Shown here piece after piece: positions 17,893-26,953 of a DNA stretch of 48,360 bases. The notes below the pieces were generated by a model. That model saw only the letters and a program-made list of their open reading frames with translations. It searched no databases and had not been told where the DNA came from. The stretch comes from an uncultured Clostridia bacterium (GTDB lineage Bacteria; Bacillota; Clostridia; UBA1381). Location: assembly GCA_934487205.1 (NCBI GenBank), contig CAKSRS010000010.1, positions 1 to 48,360 of the forward strand, in the 5' to 3' direction. The first letter of the stretch is position 1. Each line of letters begins with the position of its first letter. The translations under genes were made by a program, and so were the position numbers.

Positions 17893-18204
17893 ATGCCGAA
17901 AGAAAGTCTTGATAAAATAAAGGCGGCGGAGGCAGAGGCACGGAAATTGGTTACCGATGCCGAGGATAAGGCACGCGCCGATGTTGAAACTGCGGAACGT
18001 GCGGTGCGGAACGAGCGTGCGCGGCTTGATGAAAGTCTGCGTGATGAGCGCAAACGGCGCATAGGGGCGGCACGTGAAAAGCTTGAGAAAATAAACCGCA
18101 GCGCCGTGGAAGAATCGGAGGAATTATATAATTCCGTTTTGGAAAAATATCGTCCGGCAATAAGCAAAGCGGCGGAATGTGTTGCCGACGCGGTTTTGAA
18201 ATGA
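17893..18204 (+). CDS. ntpF: V-type ATPase peripheral stalk subunit (AhaH/NtpF-like)
   Basis: This is a 103-residue, highly charged protein, almost entirely heptad-patterned helix rich in Ala, Glu, Arg and Lys. That is the expected form of the small peripheral-stalk subunit that pairs with subunit E. The ribosome site GAGGTGA (17879-17885) sits seven bases before the ATG. It opens the operon, exactly where ntpF lies in Enterococcus. Identity rests on position plus composition, because such coiled coils have little sequence signature. Confidence 0.8.
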   Translation: MPKESLDKIKAAEAEARKLVTDAEDKARADVETAERAVRNERARLDESLRDERKRRIGAAREKLEKINRSAVEESEELYNSVLEKYRPAISKAAECVADAVLK

Positions 18205-18213
18205 GGTGATAGC

Positions 18214-20154
18214 TTGGCAATCATAAAAACGCAAAAGATTACGATTTATTCGCCGGGGTCGGAAATAGGCGCGGTGATGGATTATCTGCAAAGGAGCGAA
18301 TCTTTTGAGCCGATACGCAGCGCGGAAGAAAGCGGCGGGACGCAGGCGCTGGCACGGCTTGAAAGCAGCGTATCCGAATTGTCGGCGGCAATAGATATTG
18401 TAAATCGATATAATAAGCATAAGAAGGAATTTATTGCAAAACGTCGCCGCACATCGTCCGACATAAGCAAAACCGACCGAAATAAAGTCCGTAAGGCAAA
18501 ACATACGGCACATGCAATCGTAACGTGCGATGAAAAGATTAAACATAACTTGGCGGAAATCCAAAAAATTGAAGAAAAAATATGGCAGCTTGCGGAATAT
18601 GCGGATATGGATTTGCCGACAGGCAGAAATGCCACGGAATATACCGAATATGTGACGGGCAGCTGCAATGCCGCCGCGAACATACTTGCGGACTTGATTG
18701 ATGAACGCGGAATTAAAATGTATTACGAGGAATTTGGCAGAAGCGGAAATAACGCCTTGATTTGGGTTCTGTATCTGAAAAGTGACAAAGCGTGCGCGGA
18801 GGAGATTTTATCGGAAATCGGATTTTCCGAGACGAATTTGTATGCGGGAATGTTGACGCCGCGCGAGGAGCAAAAGCGTCTTGAAGGAAAAAGAGACGCG
18901 CTGCTGACAGAAAACACGGCTCTGCAAAAGACAATCGGTGAGCTTGCAAAAAATATCAAATTGATGGAATTATATCATGACAAGCTGACCGTTAAAGCCG
19001 ATAAATACCGAGCACTTGCGGACAGCCGGAATACCGAAACGGTGTTTGCGGTTTCGGGATATGTGCCGGAAGATGCGGCGCCGCGGATGATTTCGGCGAT
19101 TGAAAAGAATTTTTTGGCGGCGGCGGAGTATGAGGAACTTGATGACGGCGAGGAGGCGCCGGTGGCGTTTTCCAATAATGCATTTTCTGCACCGGTTGAG
19201 GAAATTACGGCAAGCTATTCAATGCCGTCTGCGGGCGATATCGACCCGAATCCGATTATGGCGGTGTTTTATTATTGGTTCTTCGGCATGATGTTTTCCG
19301 ACGCGGGATACGGCATTTTGATGATGATAGTGTGCGGAATACTGGGATTTTCACAAGTGCTTGAGAAGGATAAACGGCAAATGTTTAAAATGTTTTTCTT
19401 CTGCGGCGTGTCCACAACGTTCTGGGGCATAATGTACGGAAGTTTCTTCGGCGATTTGATAGGTACGGTGTCGGCGACGTTCGGCAGCGGCGGTGCACAG
19501 TTTAGGCCGATTTTGATTGACCCCGTAAATCAGGCGCTGGAGCTTTTGATAATTTCGGTTGCGTTCGGCATGATTCATATTTTGACGGCGCTGGGAATTA
19601 AATTCTATATTTTGTGGCGCGGAGGTAATAAAACCGATGCGGTCTGCGATATAGGTTTTTGGATGGTTATACTTGTCGGCTTATGTGCGCTCGCGGCAGG
19701 CATGGGCACAAAAATTGACATTGTAAAAAATGTCGGTGCGGGCATGGCAATTGCCGGCACGGCGGGGCTTGTTTTGACAGGCGGGCGAGATAAGAAAAAT
19801 CCTGTTATGAAACTGTTTGCGGGAATTATGAGCCTGTATGATATAACGGGATATCTCGGCGATATACTGTCATATTCGCGGCTTATGGCTTTGGGACTTG
19901 CGACGGGCGTAATTGCGTCGGTGGTGAACGTTCTTGCGTCGCTGGGCGGAAATTCCCCTGTCGGTGTAATTGTGTTTGTTGTCGTTTCGCTTGTCGGACA
20001 TTCGATAAATTTTGCGATTAACATGCTCGGCGCATATGTTCATACAAACAGACTTCAGTATGTGGAGTTTTATCAAAAATTTTACGAGGGCGGCGGCAGA
20101 CGGTTCCGCCCGTTTAAGGCAAATACAAAATATTATGATTTTTCGGATAATTAA
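18214..20154 (+). CDS. ntpI: V-type ATPase subunit I (membrane stator, a-subunit)
   Basis: The 646-residue protein has a cytoplasmic N-terminal half (about 1-340) with long coiled coils and a membrane C-terminal half with about seven or eight helices. The conserved arginine that faces the rotor is Arg556 in ILSYSRLMALGLATG. The segment with FGMMFSDAGYG is also typical of the family. The start is TTG 18214, with ATGAGGTGAT directly before it, nine bases after the ntpF stop. It forms the ion half-channels against the c-ring. Confidence 0.95.
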   Translation: MAIIKTQKITIYSPGSEIGAVMDYLQRSESFEPIRSAEESGGTQALARLESSVSELSAAIDIVNRYNKHKKEFIAKRRRTSSDISKTDRNKVRKAKHTAHAIVTCDEKIKHNLAEIQKIEEKIWQLAEYADMDLPTGRNATEYTEYVTGSCNAAANILADLIDERGIKMYYEEFGRSGNNALIWVLYLKSDKACAEEILSEIGFSETNLYAGMLTPREEQKRLEGKRDALLTENTALQKTIGELAKNIKLMELYHDKLTVKADKYRALADSRNTETVFAVSGYVPEDAAPRMISAIEKNFLAAAEYEELDDGEEAPVAFSNNAFSAPVEEITASYSMPSAGDIDPNPIMAVFYYWFFGMMFSDAGYGILMMIVCGILGFSQVLEKDKRQMFKMFFFCGVSTTFWGIMYGSFFGDLIGTVSATFGSGGAQFRPILIDPVNQALELLIISVAFGMIHILTALGIKFYILWRGGNKTDAVCDIGFWMVILVGLCALAAGMGTKIDIVKNVGAGMAIAGTAGLVLTGGRDKKNPVMKLFAGIMSLYDITGYLGDILSYSRLMALGLATGVIASVVNVLASLGGNSPVGVIVFVVVSLVGHSINFAINMLGAYVHTNRLQYVEFYQKFYEGGGRRFRPFKANTKYYDFSDN

Positions 20155-20168
20155 AGGAGTGTAAAAAT

Positions 20169-20633
20169 ATGAATTTAGGATTGTTTTTTTCGGTTTTGGG
20201 TGCGGCATTGGCGGTAGGACTTGCGGGCATGGGCTCGTCAAAGGGCGTAGGAATCGCGTCGGAGGCGGCGAGTGCGGTTGTTTCAAACGATCCGTCAAAG
20301 TTCGGTAAAATGCTGGTTTTGCAGCTGCTTCCGGGTACACAGGGACTTTACGGACTTATTATTGCGATAATGATTATGCTTAATACCGGCATTCTCGGCG
20401 GCGAAACGGTTACCGATGTAGGCATGGGTCTTGCGTATTGTGCGGCAGCACTGCCGATAGGCTTGGGCGGTTATTTTTCGGGCAAGGCGCAGGGCAGGGT
20501 CTGCGCCGCGGGGTGTTCGCTCACGGCAAAACGTCCGGAGGAAAGCTCAAAGGCTATTGTTTCGGCGTCGCTCATAGAGCTTTACGCACTTTTGGGATTT
20601 ATCATATCATTCCTTATCGTAATCAATATCTGA
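20169..20633 (+). CDS. ntpK: V-type ATPase subunit K (c-ring proteolipid), Na+-type site
   Basis: The 154-residue protein has four membrane helices from a duplicated hairpin, the usual V-type proteolipid size. The residues that bind Na+ in Enterococcus hirae NtpK (Leu61, Thr64, Gln65, Gln110, Glu139, plus Tyr68) have counterparts here: Leu54, Thr57, Gln58 (LLPGTQGLYG), Tyr61, Gln108 (KAQGRV) and Glu137 (SLIELYALLG). The Gln-to-Glu spacing (29) is the same. This supports Na+ rather than H+ transport. Only the second hairpin carries the carboxylate, as expected. The ribosome site is AAAGGAGTG. Confidence 0.95.
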   Translation: MNLGLFFSVLGAALAVGLAGMGSSKGVGIASEAASAVVSNDPSKFGKMLVLQLLPGTQGLYGLIIAIMIMLNTGILGGETVTDVGMGLAYCAAALPIGLGGYFSGKAQGRVCAAGCSLTAKRPEESSKAIVSASLIELYALLGFIISFLIVINI

Positions 20634-20646
20634 GCGGAGGCAGCAT

Positions 20647-21213
20647 ATGGGAAATTTACAGCCAATCATCGACGCGATTTTGGCGGACGGTGAAAAAAAA
20701 GCGGCGGCGGTGAGAGTTGCCGCCGATGAAAAAATCACGCATATTAGGGAAGAATTTGAGCGTGAAAATGCAAAAACACGTGCGGAATTTGAAAAAAATA
20801 TTGAAAAGGAAACCGAACAAATGTATTCCGCGCAGGACGCGGAGCGGACGCAGCTTATGAAAACAGCGCGGCTTAATGCGCGCACGGCGGCGGTTAAAAC
20901 CGCCTTGAAGGACGCCCGGGATAAAATTATCGGCATGAATACGGACGAATATTTCGCATTTTTAAAGCGTATGTACGATAAAATCGGGCAAACGGACGGA
21001 ACGGTTTATTTAAACGACCGTGACGGAAAGTGCGCGGATAAAAGCATTTTTGCAGGTTCGGTTGTTTCAGACAAGCCCGCGGATATTTCCGGCGGATTTA
21101 TTATGGACTGCGGAAAGATAAGCTATGATTGCTCAATTGAGGGAATTTTTGAGGAACGGCGTAGCGAGCTATATGATATAGCAGGAGAAATTCTCTCCTC
21201 AGAAACAACGTGA
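20647..21213 (+). CDS. ntpE: V-type ATPase subunit E (peripheral stalk)
   Basis: The 188-residue protein has a long charged N-terminal helix (about 1-105) that pairs with the NtpF-type subunit, and a C-terminal alpha/beta head (about 105-185) with GGFIMDCGKISYDCSIEGIF. That motif is typical of the E-subunit head, which contacts the A/B hexamer. The start is ATG 20647 behind GGAGG. The stop codon (TGA 21211-21213) lies inside the first base positions of the tandem repeat that follows, and the last residues (SSETT) are not typical. The repeat may have replaced the original 3' end of the gene. Confidence 0.9.
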   Translation: MGNLQPIIDAILADGEKKAAAVRVAADEKITHIREEFERENAKTRAEFEKNIEKETEQMYSAQDAERTQLMKTARLNARTAAVKTALKDARDKIIGMNTDEYFAFLKRMYDKIGQTDGTVYLNDRDGKCADKSIFAGSVVSDKPADISGGFIMDCGKISYDCSIEGIFEERRSELYDIAGEILSSETT

Positions 21214-21856
21214 AAAATATGCGTCGCATCTCACCATTTTTCGAGGTTCGGAGTACCAACGTACGCCGTCACCTCTCAAAAAGGCAATCTGCTCGCATCT
21301 TTTCCACGTTGAGATTTACGTACTGTGAGAGATGTTGCCCCGTGAAAAATAGCGGCGCCCGCACCATTTTTCGAGGCTTGGAGTACCAATGTACGCCGTC
21401 ACCTCTCAAAAAGGCAATCTGCTCGCATCTTTTCCACGTTGAGATTTACGTACTGTGAGAGATGTTGCCCCGTGAAAAATAGCAGCGCATTTCACCATTT
21501 TCCGAGGCTTGGAGTACCAATGTACGCCATCACCTCTCAAAAAGGTAATCTGCTTGCATCTTTTCCTCGTTGTGACATGCGTACTGTGGGAGATGCGGCA
21601 CCATGAAAAATAGCGGCGCTCACACCATTTTTCGAGGCTTGGAGTACCAATGTACGCCGTCACCTCTCAAAAAGGCAATCTGCTTGCATCTTTTCCTCGT
21701 TGTGATATGCGCGTCGCGGGAGATGCGGCACCATGAAAAACAGCGGTGCCCGCACCATTTTTCGAGGTTCGGAGTACCAACGTACGCCGAGACCTCACAA
21801 AAGGGCAATCCGCTTGCATCATTTTTCATGTTATGACTCGTGCCGTCTGTATGGCG
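21210..21856 (+). repeat. Five tandem copies of a ~131-bp repeat inside the V-ATPase operon
   Basis: Head-to-tail copies start at 21210, 21342, 21472, 21603 and 21733, with unit lengths 132, 130, 131, 130 and about 124. Each begins (G/A)TGAAAAA and contains ACCATTTTTCGAGG, then GGAGTACCAA and GTACGCC, then AAAAAGGCAATC and GCATCTTTT-like blocks. Copies 1 and 2 share one form of the 3' third (ending GAGATGTTGCCCC) and copies 3 and 4 another (ending GAGATGCGGCACC). Unit lengths are not multiples of three, so the array is not a repeated protein domain. The short ORFs within it change frame from copy to copy. It fills the gap between ntpE and ntpC. Confidence 0.95.
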
Positions 21857-21873
21857 GCGGATTGGAGATTATT

Positions 21874-22794
21874 ATGACGAATTATACCTATGCGGCGGCA
21901 TACGTCAGGACGCTTGAGACCTGCATGCTGACCGATGCGGATATGCGCGAGCTTATGCAGTGTAATGACAGTGCGGAGCTGCTGCAGTCGCTTGAAAAAA
22001 GAGGATATGAAGGCGATACGCTCTCGGACGCGCTTGAAAATGAGATTGAAAAGACATGGCAAATCTGCACGGAACTTTGCGGCGATGATGAACCGATGGC
22101 AGCGCTCATGGCAGAGAATGATTTTTACAATATAAAAGCCGTGATAAAATCTGCACTTGCGGGGCGGGACGCGGGAGAAGTTGTAATACGACCGACGCGC
22201 ATTGATGTCAAACTGCTGTATGATTTGGTAAAAACGGGCGATTTCAGCGCGCTGAATACCGATTTTGCCGAAGTGTGCGCGCAAGCTTTAAAGATTTATG
22301 CCGAAACCGGGGACGCGGGACGACTTGAAACTTATCTTGACCGTCGCTGTTCAGAAGTGTTTTTATCGGAAAGCCGCTGCAACGATTTTTTGCGCGGCTA
22401 TGCGGAGCTTACGGTGCTGATAAAAAACTTGCGGATTTTTCTGCGTATCGAAGATAAGCGGCAATTAAGCATAGCGCTTATTCCGTGCGACAGTATTGAT
22501 GTAACGCTTTTGGAAAATGCGGCATCCAAACAGGAGGCGCTTGCTGCGCAGGGGTTTGGAGAATTTTATGAATTGTTTGCGGAAAGCCCGGCAAAGTTTG
22601 AGCATTGCTGTGAAGATATGATTGCGGATTATATTGCCGATGCAAAAACGGAGTTTTTTGATTTTGCCGCAGTGCTCGGATACTTAATCGGGAAGCGGAC
22701 CGAAATAAGGAATATACGTGAAATTGCATCGGGGATAACATTCGGCGAGGATGCGGCGGATATTTCGGAAAGGCTGGTAAAAGGATATGTATAA
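21874..22794 (+). CDS. ntpC: V-type ATPase subunit C (d-like central stalk/rotor subunit)
   Basis: The true start is ATG 21874 (MTNYTYAAAYVRTLE), behind GGAG at 21864-21867. The longer open frame back to 21733 is read through the last tandem repeat and should be discarded. The 306-residue helical protein has the usual length and the family's YAAAYVRTLE opening and PCDSIDV motif. It sits on top of the c-ring and connects it to the D-F shaft. It overlaps the next gene by eight bases. Confidence 0.9.
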   Translation: MTNYTYAAAYVRTLETCMLTDADMRELMQCNDSAELLQSLEKRGYEGDTLSDALENEIEKTWQICTELCGDDEPMAALMAENDFYNIKAVIKSALAGRDAGEVVIRPTRIDVKLLYDLVKTGDFSALNTDFAEVCAQALKIYAETGDAGRLETYLDRRCSEVFLSESRCNDFLRGYAELTVLIKNLRIFLRIEDKRQLSIALIPCDSIDVTLLENAASKQEALAAQGFGEFYELFAESPAKFEHCCEDMIADYIADAKTEFFDFAAVLGYLIGKRTEIRNIREIASGITFGEDAADISERLVKGYV

Positions 22795-23107
22795 AATAGC
22801 GGCAATCGGCGATTTTGAAAATACCGCATATTTCGGCGCAATCGGCGCGGAGGTTTTCTGCCCGACGTCGCAGAAGGACGCGGCAAGGCTCGTCCGAAGG
22901 CTAAAGGACGGCGGACATGCGGTTATATTTATAAGTGAAAAATATTACAGCGGCGAACTGGCGGAAATTTGCCGCGACAGCCTTATTCCCGCGCTCGTTC
23001 CCCTTCCGCTCGCGGCGGAAAATGCGGGTGCGGCACGCAAAAATCTTAGTGCGCTTGTAAAACAGGCGGTAGGCTCGGATATAATTTTCGGAGAACAGAA
23101 AGGGTGA
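22787..23107 (+). CDS. ntpG: V-type ATPase subunit F (NtpG, central stalk)
   Basis: The 106-residue protein has the Rossmann-like fold of subunit F: MYKIAAIGDFENTAYFGAIG at the start and an amphipathic C-terminal region ending AVGSDIIFGEQKG. It binds subunit D in the rotor shaft. The ATG overlaps the last eight bases of ntpC, which indicates translational coupling. Confidence 0.92.
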   Translation: MYKIAAIGDFENTAYFGAIGAEVFCPTSQKDAARLVRRLKDGGHAVIFISEKYYSGELAEICRDSLIPALVPLPLAAENAGAARKNLSALVKQAVGSDIIFGEQKG

Positions 23108-23111
23108 TTTT

Positions 23112-24884
23112 ATGTCAGAGGGCGTAATCAAAAAAATATCAGGCCCGTTAATAATAGCGGAGAATATGCCGGACGCGAGCATGTTTGACGTTGTGCATGT
23201 TGCCGATGAGGGACTTATCGGCGAAATAATTGAAATTCACGGGGGCGATGCGTCGGTACAGGTTTACGAAGAAACCTCGGGACTCGGTACGGGCGAAAAG
23301 GTAGTATCAACGGGAGCGCCGCTGAGCGCGGAGCTCGGCCCGGGACTTATCGGAAGTATATATGACGGTATTCAAAGACCGCTTGACAGCATTGCCGAGA
23401 AGGTCGGCACAAATCTGCACCGCGGCGTAAGTGTTCCGGCGCTGAACCGCGAAAAAGAGTGGGACTTTGTCCCATGCAAAAAAGCCGGGGACAGCGTATG
23501 CGGCGGCGAGGTTATCGGCACGGTTGCCGAAACCGACGCGGTTGTGCATAAAATTATGGTTCCGCCGAATATTTCGGGCAAAATCGTATCTATCAGCGGC
23601 GGACTTCATACCGTTACCGACACGGTTTGTGAAATCGAAACGGACGGCGGAATGAAAAAACAGCTTTCGCTTATGCAGAAATGGCCGGTGCGCAAAGGCA
23701 GACCGTATGCGAAAAAGCTGCCGCCGGATATTCCGCTGATTACGGGTCAGCGCGTTATAGATACGCTGTTTCCGATTGCAAAAGGCGGCGTAGGAACGGT
23801 GCCGGGGCCTTTTGGGAGCGGGAAAACTGTTGTGCAGCATCAGCTGGCGAAGTGGGCGGACGCGGATATAGTCGTATATATCGGCTGCGGCGAGCGCGGC
23901 AATGAAATGACCGACGTTTTGAACGAGTTCCCGGAAATTAAAGACCCGAAAACGGGCAAAACCTTAATGGAACGGACAATTTTGATTGCGAATACATCGG
24001 ATATGCCTGTGGCTGCGCGCGAAGCGTCCATCTATACGGGAATTACGATTGCGGAATATTTTCGTGATATGGGATATTCGGTGGTATTGCTTGCCGATTC
24101 AACATCACGCTGGGCGGAGGCACTGCGCGAAATGTCGGGACGTCTTGAAGAAATGCCCGGCGAGGAAGGCTATCCGGCGTACCTGGCAAGCCGGCTTGCG
24201 GGATTTTATGAACGCGCGGGGCGTGTTGTTACGCTCGGTTCAAATGAGGAGGGCGCGCTTAGTATTGTCGGCGCAGTATCGCCTCAGGGCGGCGATATTT
24301 CCGAACCTGTTACTCAGGCAACGCTGCGTATTGTCAAGGTTTTTTGGGGATTGGATTCATCGCTTGCGTACCGCCGCCATTTCCCGGCGATTAACTGGCT
24401 CAAAAGCTATTCGCTTTATTCCGACCGTATGCAGCCGTGGTATGATGAGGAAGTAGGCAGTGATTGGACTGCGTTGAAAAAACAATTTATGCATCTTTTG
24501 CAGGAGGAGGCGGAGCTTGAAGAAATTGTCCGTCTTGTCGGCATGGACGCACTTGCGCCGACCGATCGCTTAAAGCTTGAAGTTGCACGCTCTTTCCGTG
24601 AGGATTTTCTGCATCAGGACGCGTTTCATGAAGTGGATACCTACACATCGCTGAAAAAACAGCTTATTATGATGCGGCTTATCATGCGGTTTTATGAACT
24701 TTCCGAAACAGCCGTACGCGACGGCGTGAGCATAGGCAAGCTTGCTGCTGTTGATGAACGCGAACGCATGGGCAGACTTAAATATGTGCCGGAGGAACAG
24801 TGCGAAAAGGAATTTGCTGATATTGAGTCGGCTTTGGAACTGCGGATAAAAAAACTGGAAACGGAGGCGACGGAAAATGCCTAA
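23112..24884 (+). CDS. ntpA: V-type ATPase catalytic subunit A
   Basis: The 590-residue protein has a P-loop GPFGSGKT (232-239, Lys238) and the catalytic CGERGNEM segment. It also has the A-subunit-specific non-homologous insert before the P-loop (residues about 110-210) and LLADSTSRWAEALREMSGRL. It hydrolyses or makes ATP at the A/B interface. The start ATG 23112 follows AGAAAGGGTGA. It overlaps ntpB by eight bases. Length and motifs are complete, so the enzyme should be functional. Confidence 0.98.
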   Translation: MSEGVIKKISGPLIIAENMPDASMFDVVHVADEGLIGEIIEIHGGDASVQVYEETSGLGTGEKVVSTGAPLSAELGPGLIGSIYDGIQRPLDSIAEKVGTNLHRGVSVPALNREKEWDFVPCKKAGDSVCGGEVIGTVAETDAVVHKIMVPPNISGKIVSISGGLHTVTDTVCEIETDGGMKKQLSLMQKWPVRKGRPYAKKLPPDIPLITGQRVIDTLFPIAKGGVGTVPGPFGSGKTVVQHQLAKWADADIVVYIGCGERGNEMTDVLNEFPEIKDPKTGKTLMERTILIANTSDMPVAAREASIYTGITIAEYFRDMGYSVVLLADSTSRWAEALREMSGRLEEMPGEEGYPAYLASRLAGFYERAGRVVTLGSNEEGALSIVGAVSPQGGDISEPVTQATLRIVKVFWGLDSSLAYRRHFPAINWLKSYSLYSDRMQPWYDEEVGSDWTALKKQFMHLLQEEAELEEIVRLVGMDALAPTDRLKLEVARSFREDFLHQDAFHEVDTYTSLKKQLIMMRLIMRFYELSETAVRDGVSIGKLAAVDERERMGRLKYVPEEQCEKEFADIESALELRIKKLETEATENA

Positions 24885-26265
24885 AGAATACAGAACAATA
24901 AGTGAGGTTGCGGGACCGCTGGTGCTTGTTAAGGGCACAGAGGGCGTAAAATATAACGAGCTGGGCGAGATAATTCTTTCGGACGGCACAAAAAAACGGT
25001 GCCGCGTATTGGAGGTAAACGGCAGCGACGTATTAGTTCAGCTTTTTGAAAACAGTTCGGGTATAAACCTGTCCGACTCGAAAGTAAAATTCTTGGGGCA
25101 TACAATGGAACTGGGCGTATCGGAAGACATGCTGGGGCGTGTATTTGACGGTTTGGGCAATCCAAAGGGCGATTTTGAGATTATACCCGAAAAGCGGCTG
25201 GACGTAAACGGCGTTCCGATGAACCCCGTAATGCGCAGCTATCCCGAGGAATTTATTCAGACCGGTGTAAGTGCGATAGACGGGCTTAATACCCTTGTCC
25301 GCGGACAAAAACTGCCGATATTTTCAGGGAGCGGTCTGCCGCATGCAAATCTTGCGGCACAGATTGCGCGGCAGAGCAAAGTTTTGGGTGATAATGAAAA
25401 ATTTGCGGTTGTTTTCGCGGCAATCGGAATTACTTTCGAAGAAGCGGATTATTTTATAGAGGATTTTAAGCGTACGGGTGCGATGGAGCGAACGGTTTTG
25501 TTTGTAAATCTTGCCGATGACCCGGCGATTGAACGAATTGCAACGCCGAAAATTGCGCTGACAACCGCGGAATATCTTGCATTTGAAAAGGGCATGCATG
25601 TGCTGGTAATCATGACCGATATCACGAACTATGCCGACGCCCTGCGTGAAATTTCGGCGGCGCGTAAAGAAGTTCCGTCGCGTCGCGGATACCCGGGATA
25701 TATGTATACCGATTTGGCGTCCATATATGAGCGTGCGGGAAGGCTTAAAGGGCGCAACGGCTCAGTTACGATGATACCGATTTTAACCATGCCGGAGGAC
25801 GACAAAACACACCCTATTCCGGATTTGACGGGGTACATTACCGAAGGGCAGATAATTCTGTCACGCGAATTGTACAGAAAAAATGTTGTGCCGCCGATTG
25901 ATGTTCTGCCGTCGCTGTCGCGTCTTAAAGATAAGGGAATAGGCGAGGGCAAAACGCGCGCCGACCACGCGAATGTAATGAACCAGCTGTTCAGCGCATA
26001 TGCGCGCGGTAAGGACGCGAAGGAACTCATGACAATTTTGGGCGAGGCTGCGCTGTCCGACGTGGATAAACTGTATGCAAAATTCGCCGAAGAATTTGAA
26101 AAACGGTATGTGTCGCAAGGATATGAAACCGACCGAAGTATAGAAGAAACTTTGAAAATCGGCTGGAAACTTTTGTCGATACTGCCGCGTGCCGAATTAA
26201 AGCGAATTAAGGACGAATATCTTGACCAATACTATACGGGAGGGACGTCCGATGGCAAGAATTAA
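24877..26265 (+). CDS. ntpB: V-type ATPase subunit B (non-catalytic nucleotide subunit)
   Basis: The 462-residue protein lacks a canonical Walker A sequence; the equivalent site reads FSGSGLPHANLAAQI, as in other B subunits. The MTDITNYADALREISAARKE and PSRRGYPGYMYTDLASIYER segments are diagnostic. It alternates with subunit A in the hexameric head. The start codon lies within the end of ntpA, and the ntpD start lies within its own 3' end, so the three are translationally coupled. Confidence 0.98.
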   Translation: MPKEYRTISEVAGPLVLVKGTEGVKYNELGEIILSDGTKKRCRVLEVNGSDVLVQLFENSSGINLSDSKVKFLGHTMELGVSEDMLGRVFDGLGNPKGDFEIIPEKRLDVNGVPMNPVMRSYPEEFIQTGVSAIDGLNTLVRGQKLPIFSGSGLPHANLAAQIARQSKVLGDNEKFAVVFAAIGITFEEADYFIEDFKRTGAMERTVLFVNLADDPAIERIATPKIALTTAEYLAFEKGMHVLVIMTDITNYADALREISAARKEVPSRRGYPGYMYTDLASIYERAGRLKGRNGSVTMIPILTMPEDDKTHPIPDLTGYITEGQIILSRELYRKNVVPPIDVLPSLSRLKDKGIGEGKTRADHANVMNQLFSAYARGKDAKELMTILGEAALSDVDKLYAKFAEEFEKRYVSQGYETDRSIEETLKIGWKLLSILPRAELKRIKDEYLDQYYTGGTSDGKN

Positions 26266-26908
26266 TGTAAATCCCACGCGTATGGAGCTTGGGCGGCTGA
26301 AAAAAAGTCTTGCCGCCGCGCAGAAGGGACATAAGCTTTTAAAGGACGAAAGAGATGAGCTGATGCGCAGATTTTTGGAGACAGTGCGGGAGGCAAAAGG
26401 TTTGCGCGAAATGGTAGACGCACAAATTTTAAAATCACAGAAGTATCTGCAATCCGCAGCGGCGCAGTTGGGCCCGAAACGGCTGAAAACGGCGCTGTTG
26501 CTGCCTAAAGATTCGCTTTATACCGCGGTGGACGAAAAAAGCGTAATGAGCGTTGCGCTCCCTGTTTTCACCGCCGCACCGCATACAGAAAATTCATATT
26601 CTTACGGATTTGCCGATACAACGGGCGACCTTGATACGGCTGTAAATATCCTGTCGGATATCGGCGGCGACCTTTTGCGGCTTGCCGAACTGGAAAAAAG
26701 CGCAGAGCTTATGGCGGGCGAAATCGAACGTACGCGCAGACGCGTAAATGCGCTGGAATATGTGATGATACCTGATTACCGGGAAACAATACGCTATATA
26801 GAATCAAAACTGGACGAGAACGAGCGGTCGAACAGTATTCGCCTGTTAAAAGTCAAGGACATGGTTATACGCGATAATCTTGAAAAAAAACATCTTGCGG
26901 AGAAATAA
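26252..26908 (+). CDS. ntpD: V-type ATPase subunit D (central shaft)
   Basis: The start is ATG 26252 (MARINVNPTRMELGRLKKSL), seven bases after GGGAGGG (26238-26244); an upstream in-frame TTG at 26222 has no ribosome site. The 218-residue protein has the long N- and C-terminal helices of the D shaft, with the conserved GHKLLKDERDELMRRF and RRRVNALEYVMIP motifs. It overlaps ntpB by 14 bases and is the last gene of the operon. No ntpH or ntpJ homologue follows. Confidence 0.96.
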   Translation: MARINVNPTRMELGRLKKSLAAAQKGHKLLKDERDELMRRFLETVREAKGLREMVDAQILKSQKYLQSAAAQLGPKRLKTALLLPKDSLYTAVDEKSVMSVALPVFTAAPHTENSYSYGFADTTGDLDTAVNILSDIGGDLLRLAELEKSAELMAGEIERTRRRVNALEYVMIPDYRETIRYIESKLDENERSNSIRLLKVKDMVIRDNLEKKHLAEK

Positions 26909-26945
26909 GAGTCTGCGGCAATTTTATTTTGCCGCAGACTCTTTG
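26909..26945. terminator. Strong terminator between convergent ntp and obgE-mltG units
   Basis: GAGTCTGCGGC (26909-26919) pairs perfectly with GCCGCAGACTC (26931-26941), with an additional A-A/T-T extension and a T-rich loop. It begins directly after the ntpD stop and serves both strands. Confidence 0.85.
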
Positions 26946-26953
26946 CGATTTGT

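Noticed and set aside
21210..21856. CRISPR array or repeat-encoded protein
   Set aside because: Units are about 131 bases and contiguous, with no unique spacers, so this is not CRISPR. Unit lengths are not multiples of three, and the ORFs of 70-85 codons on both strands change frame between copies, so they are treated as non-coding.
21733..21873. N-terminal 47-residue extension of subunit C
   Set aside because: It is read through repeat copy 5 and lacks homology to NtpC. ATG 21874 has its own GGAG site and matches the family start.
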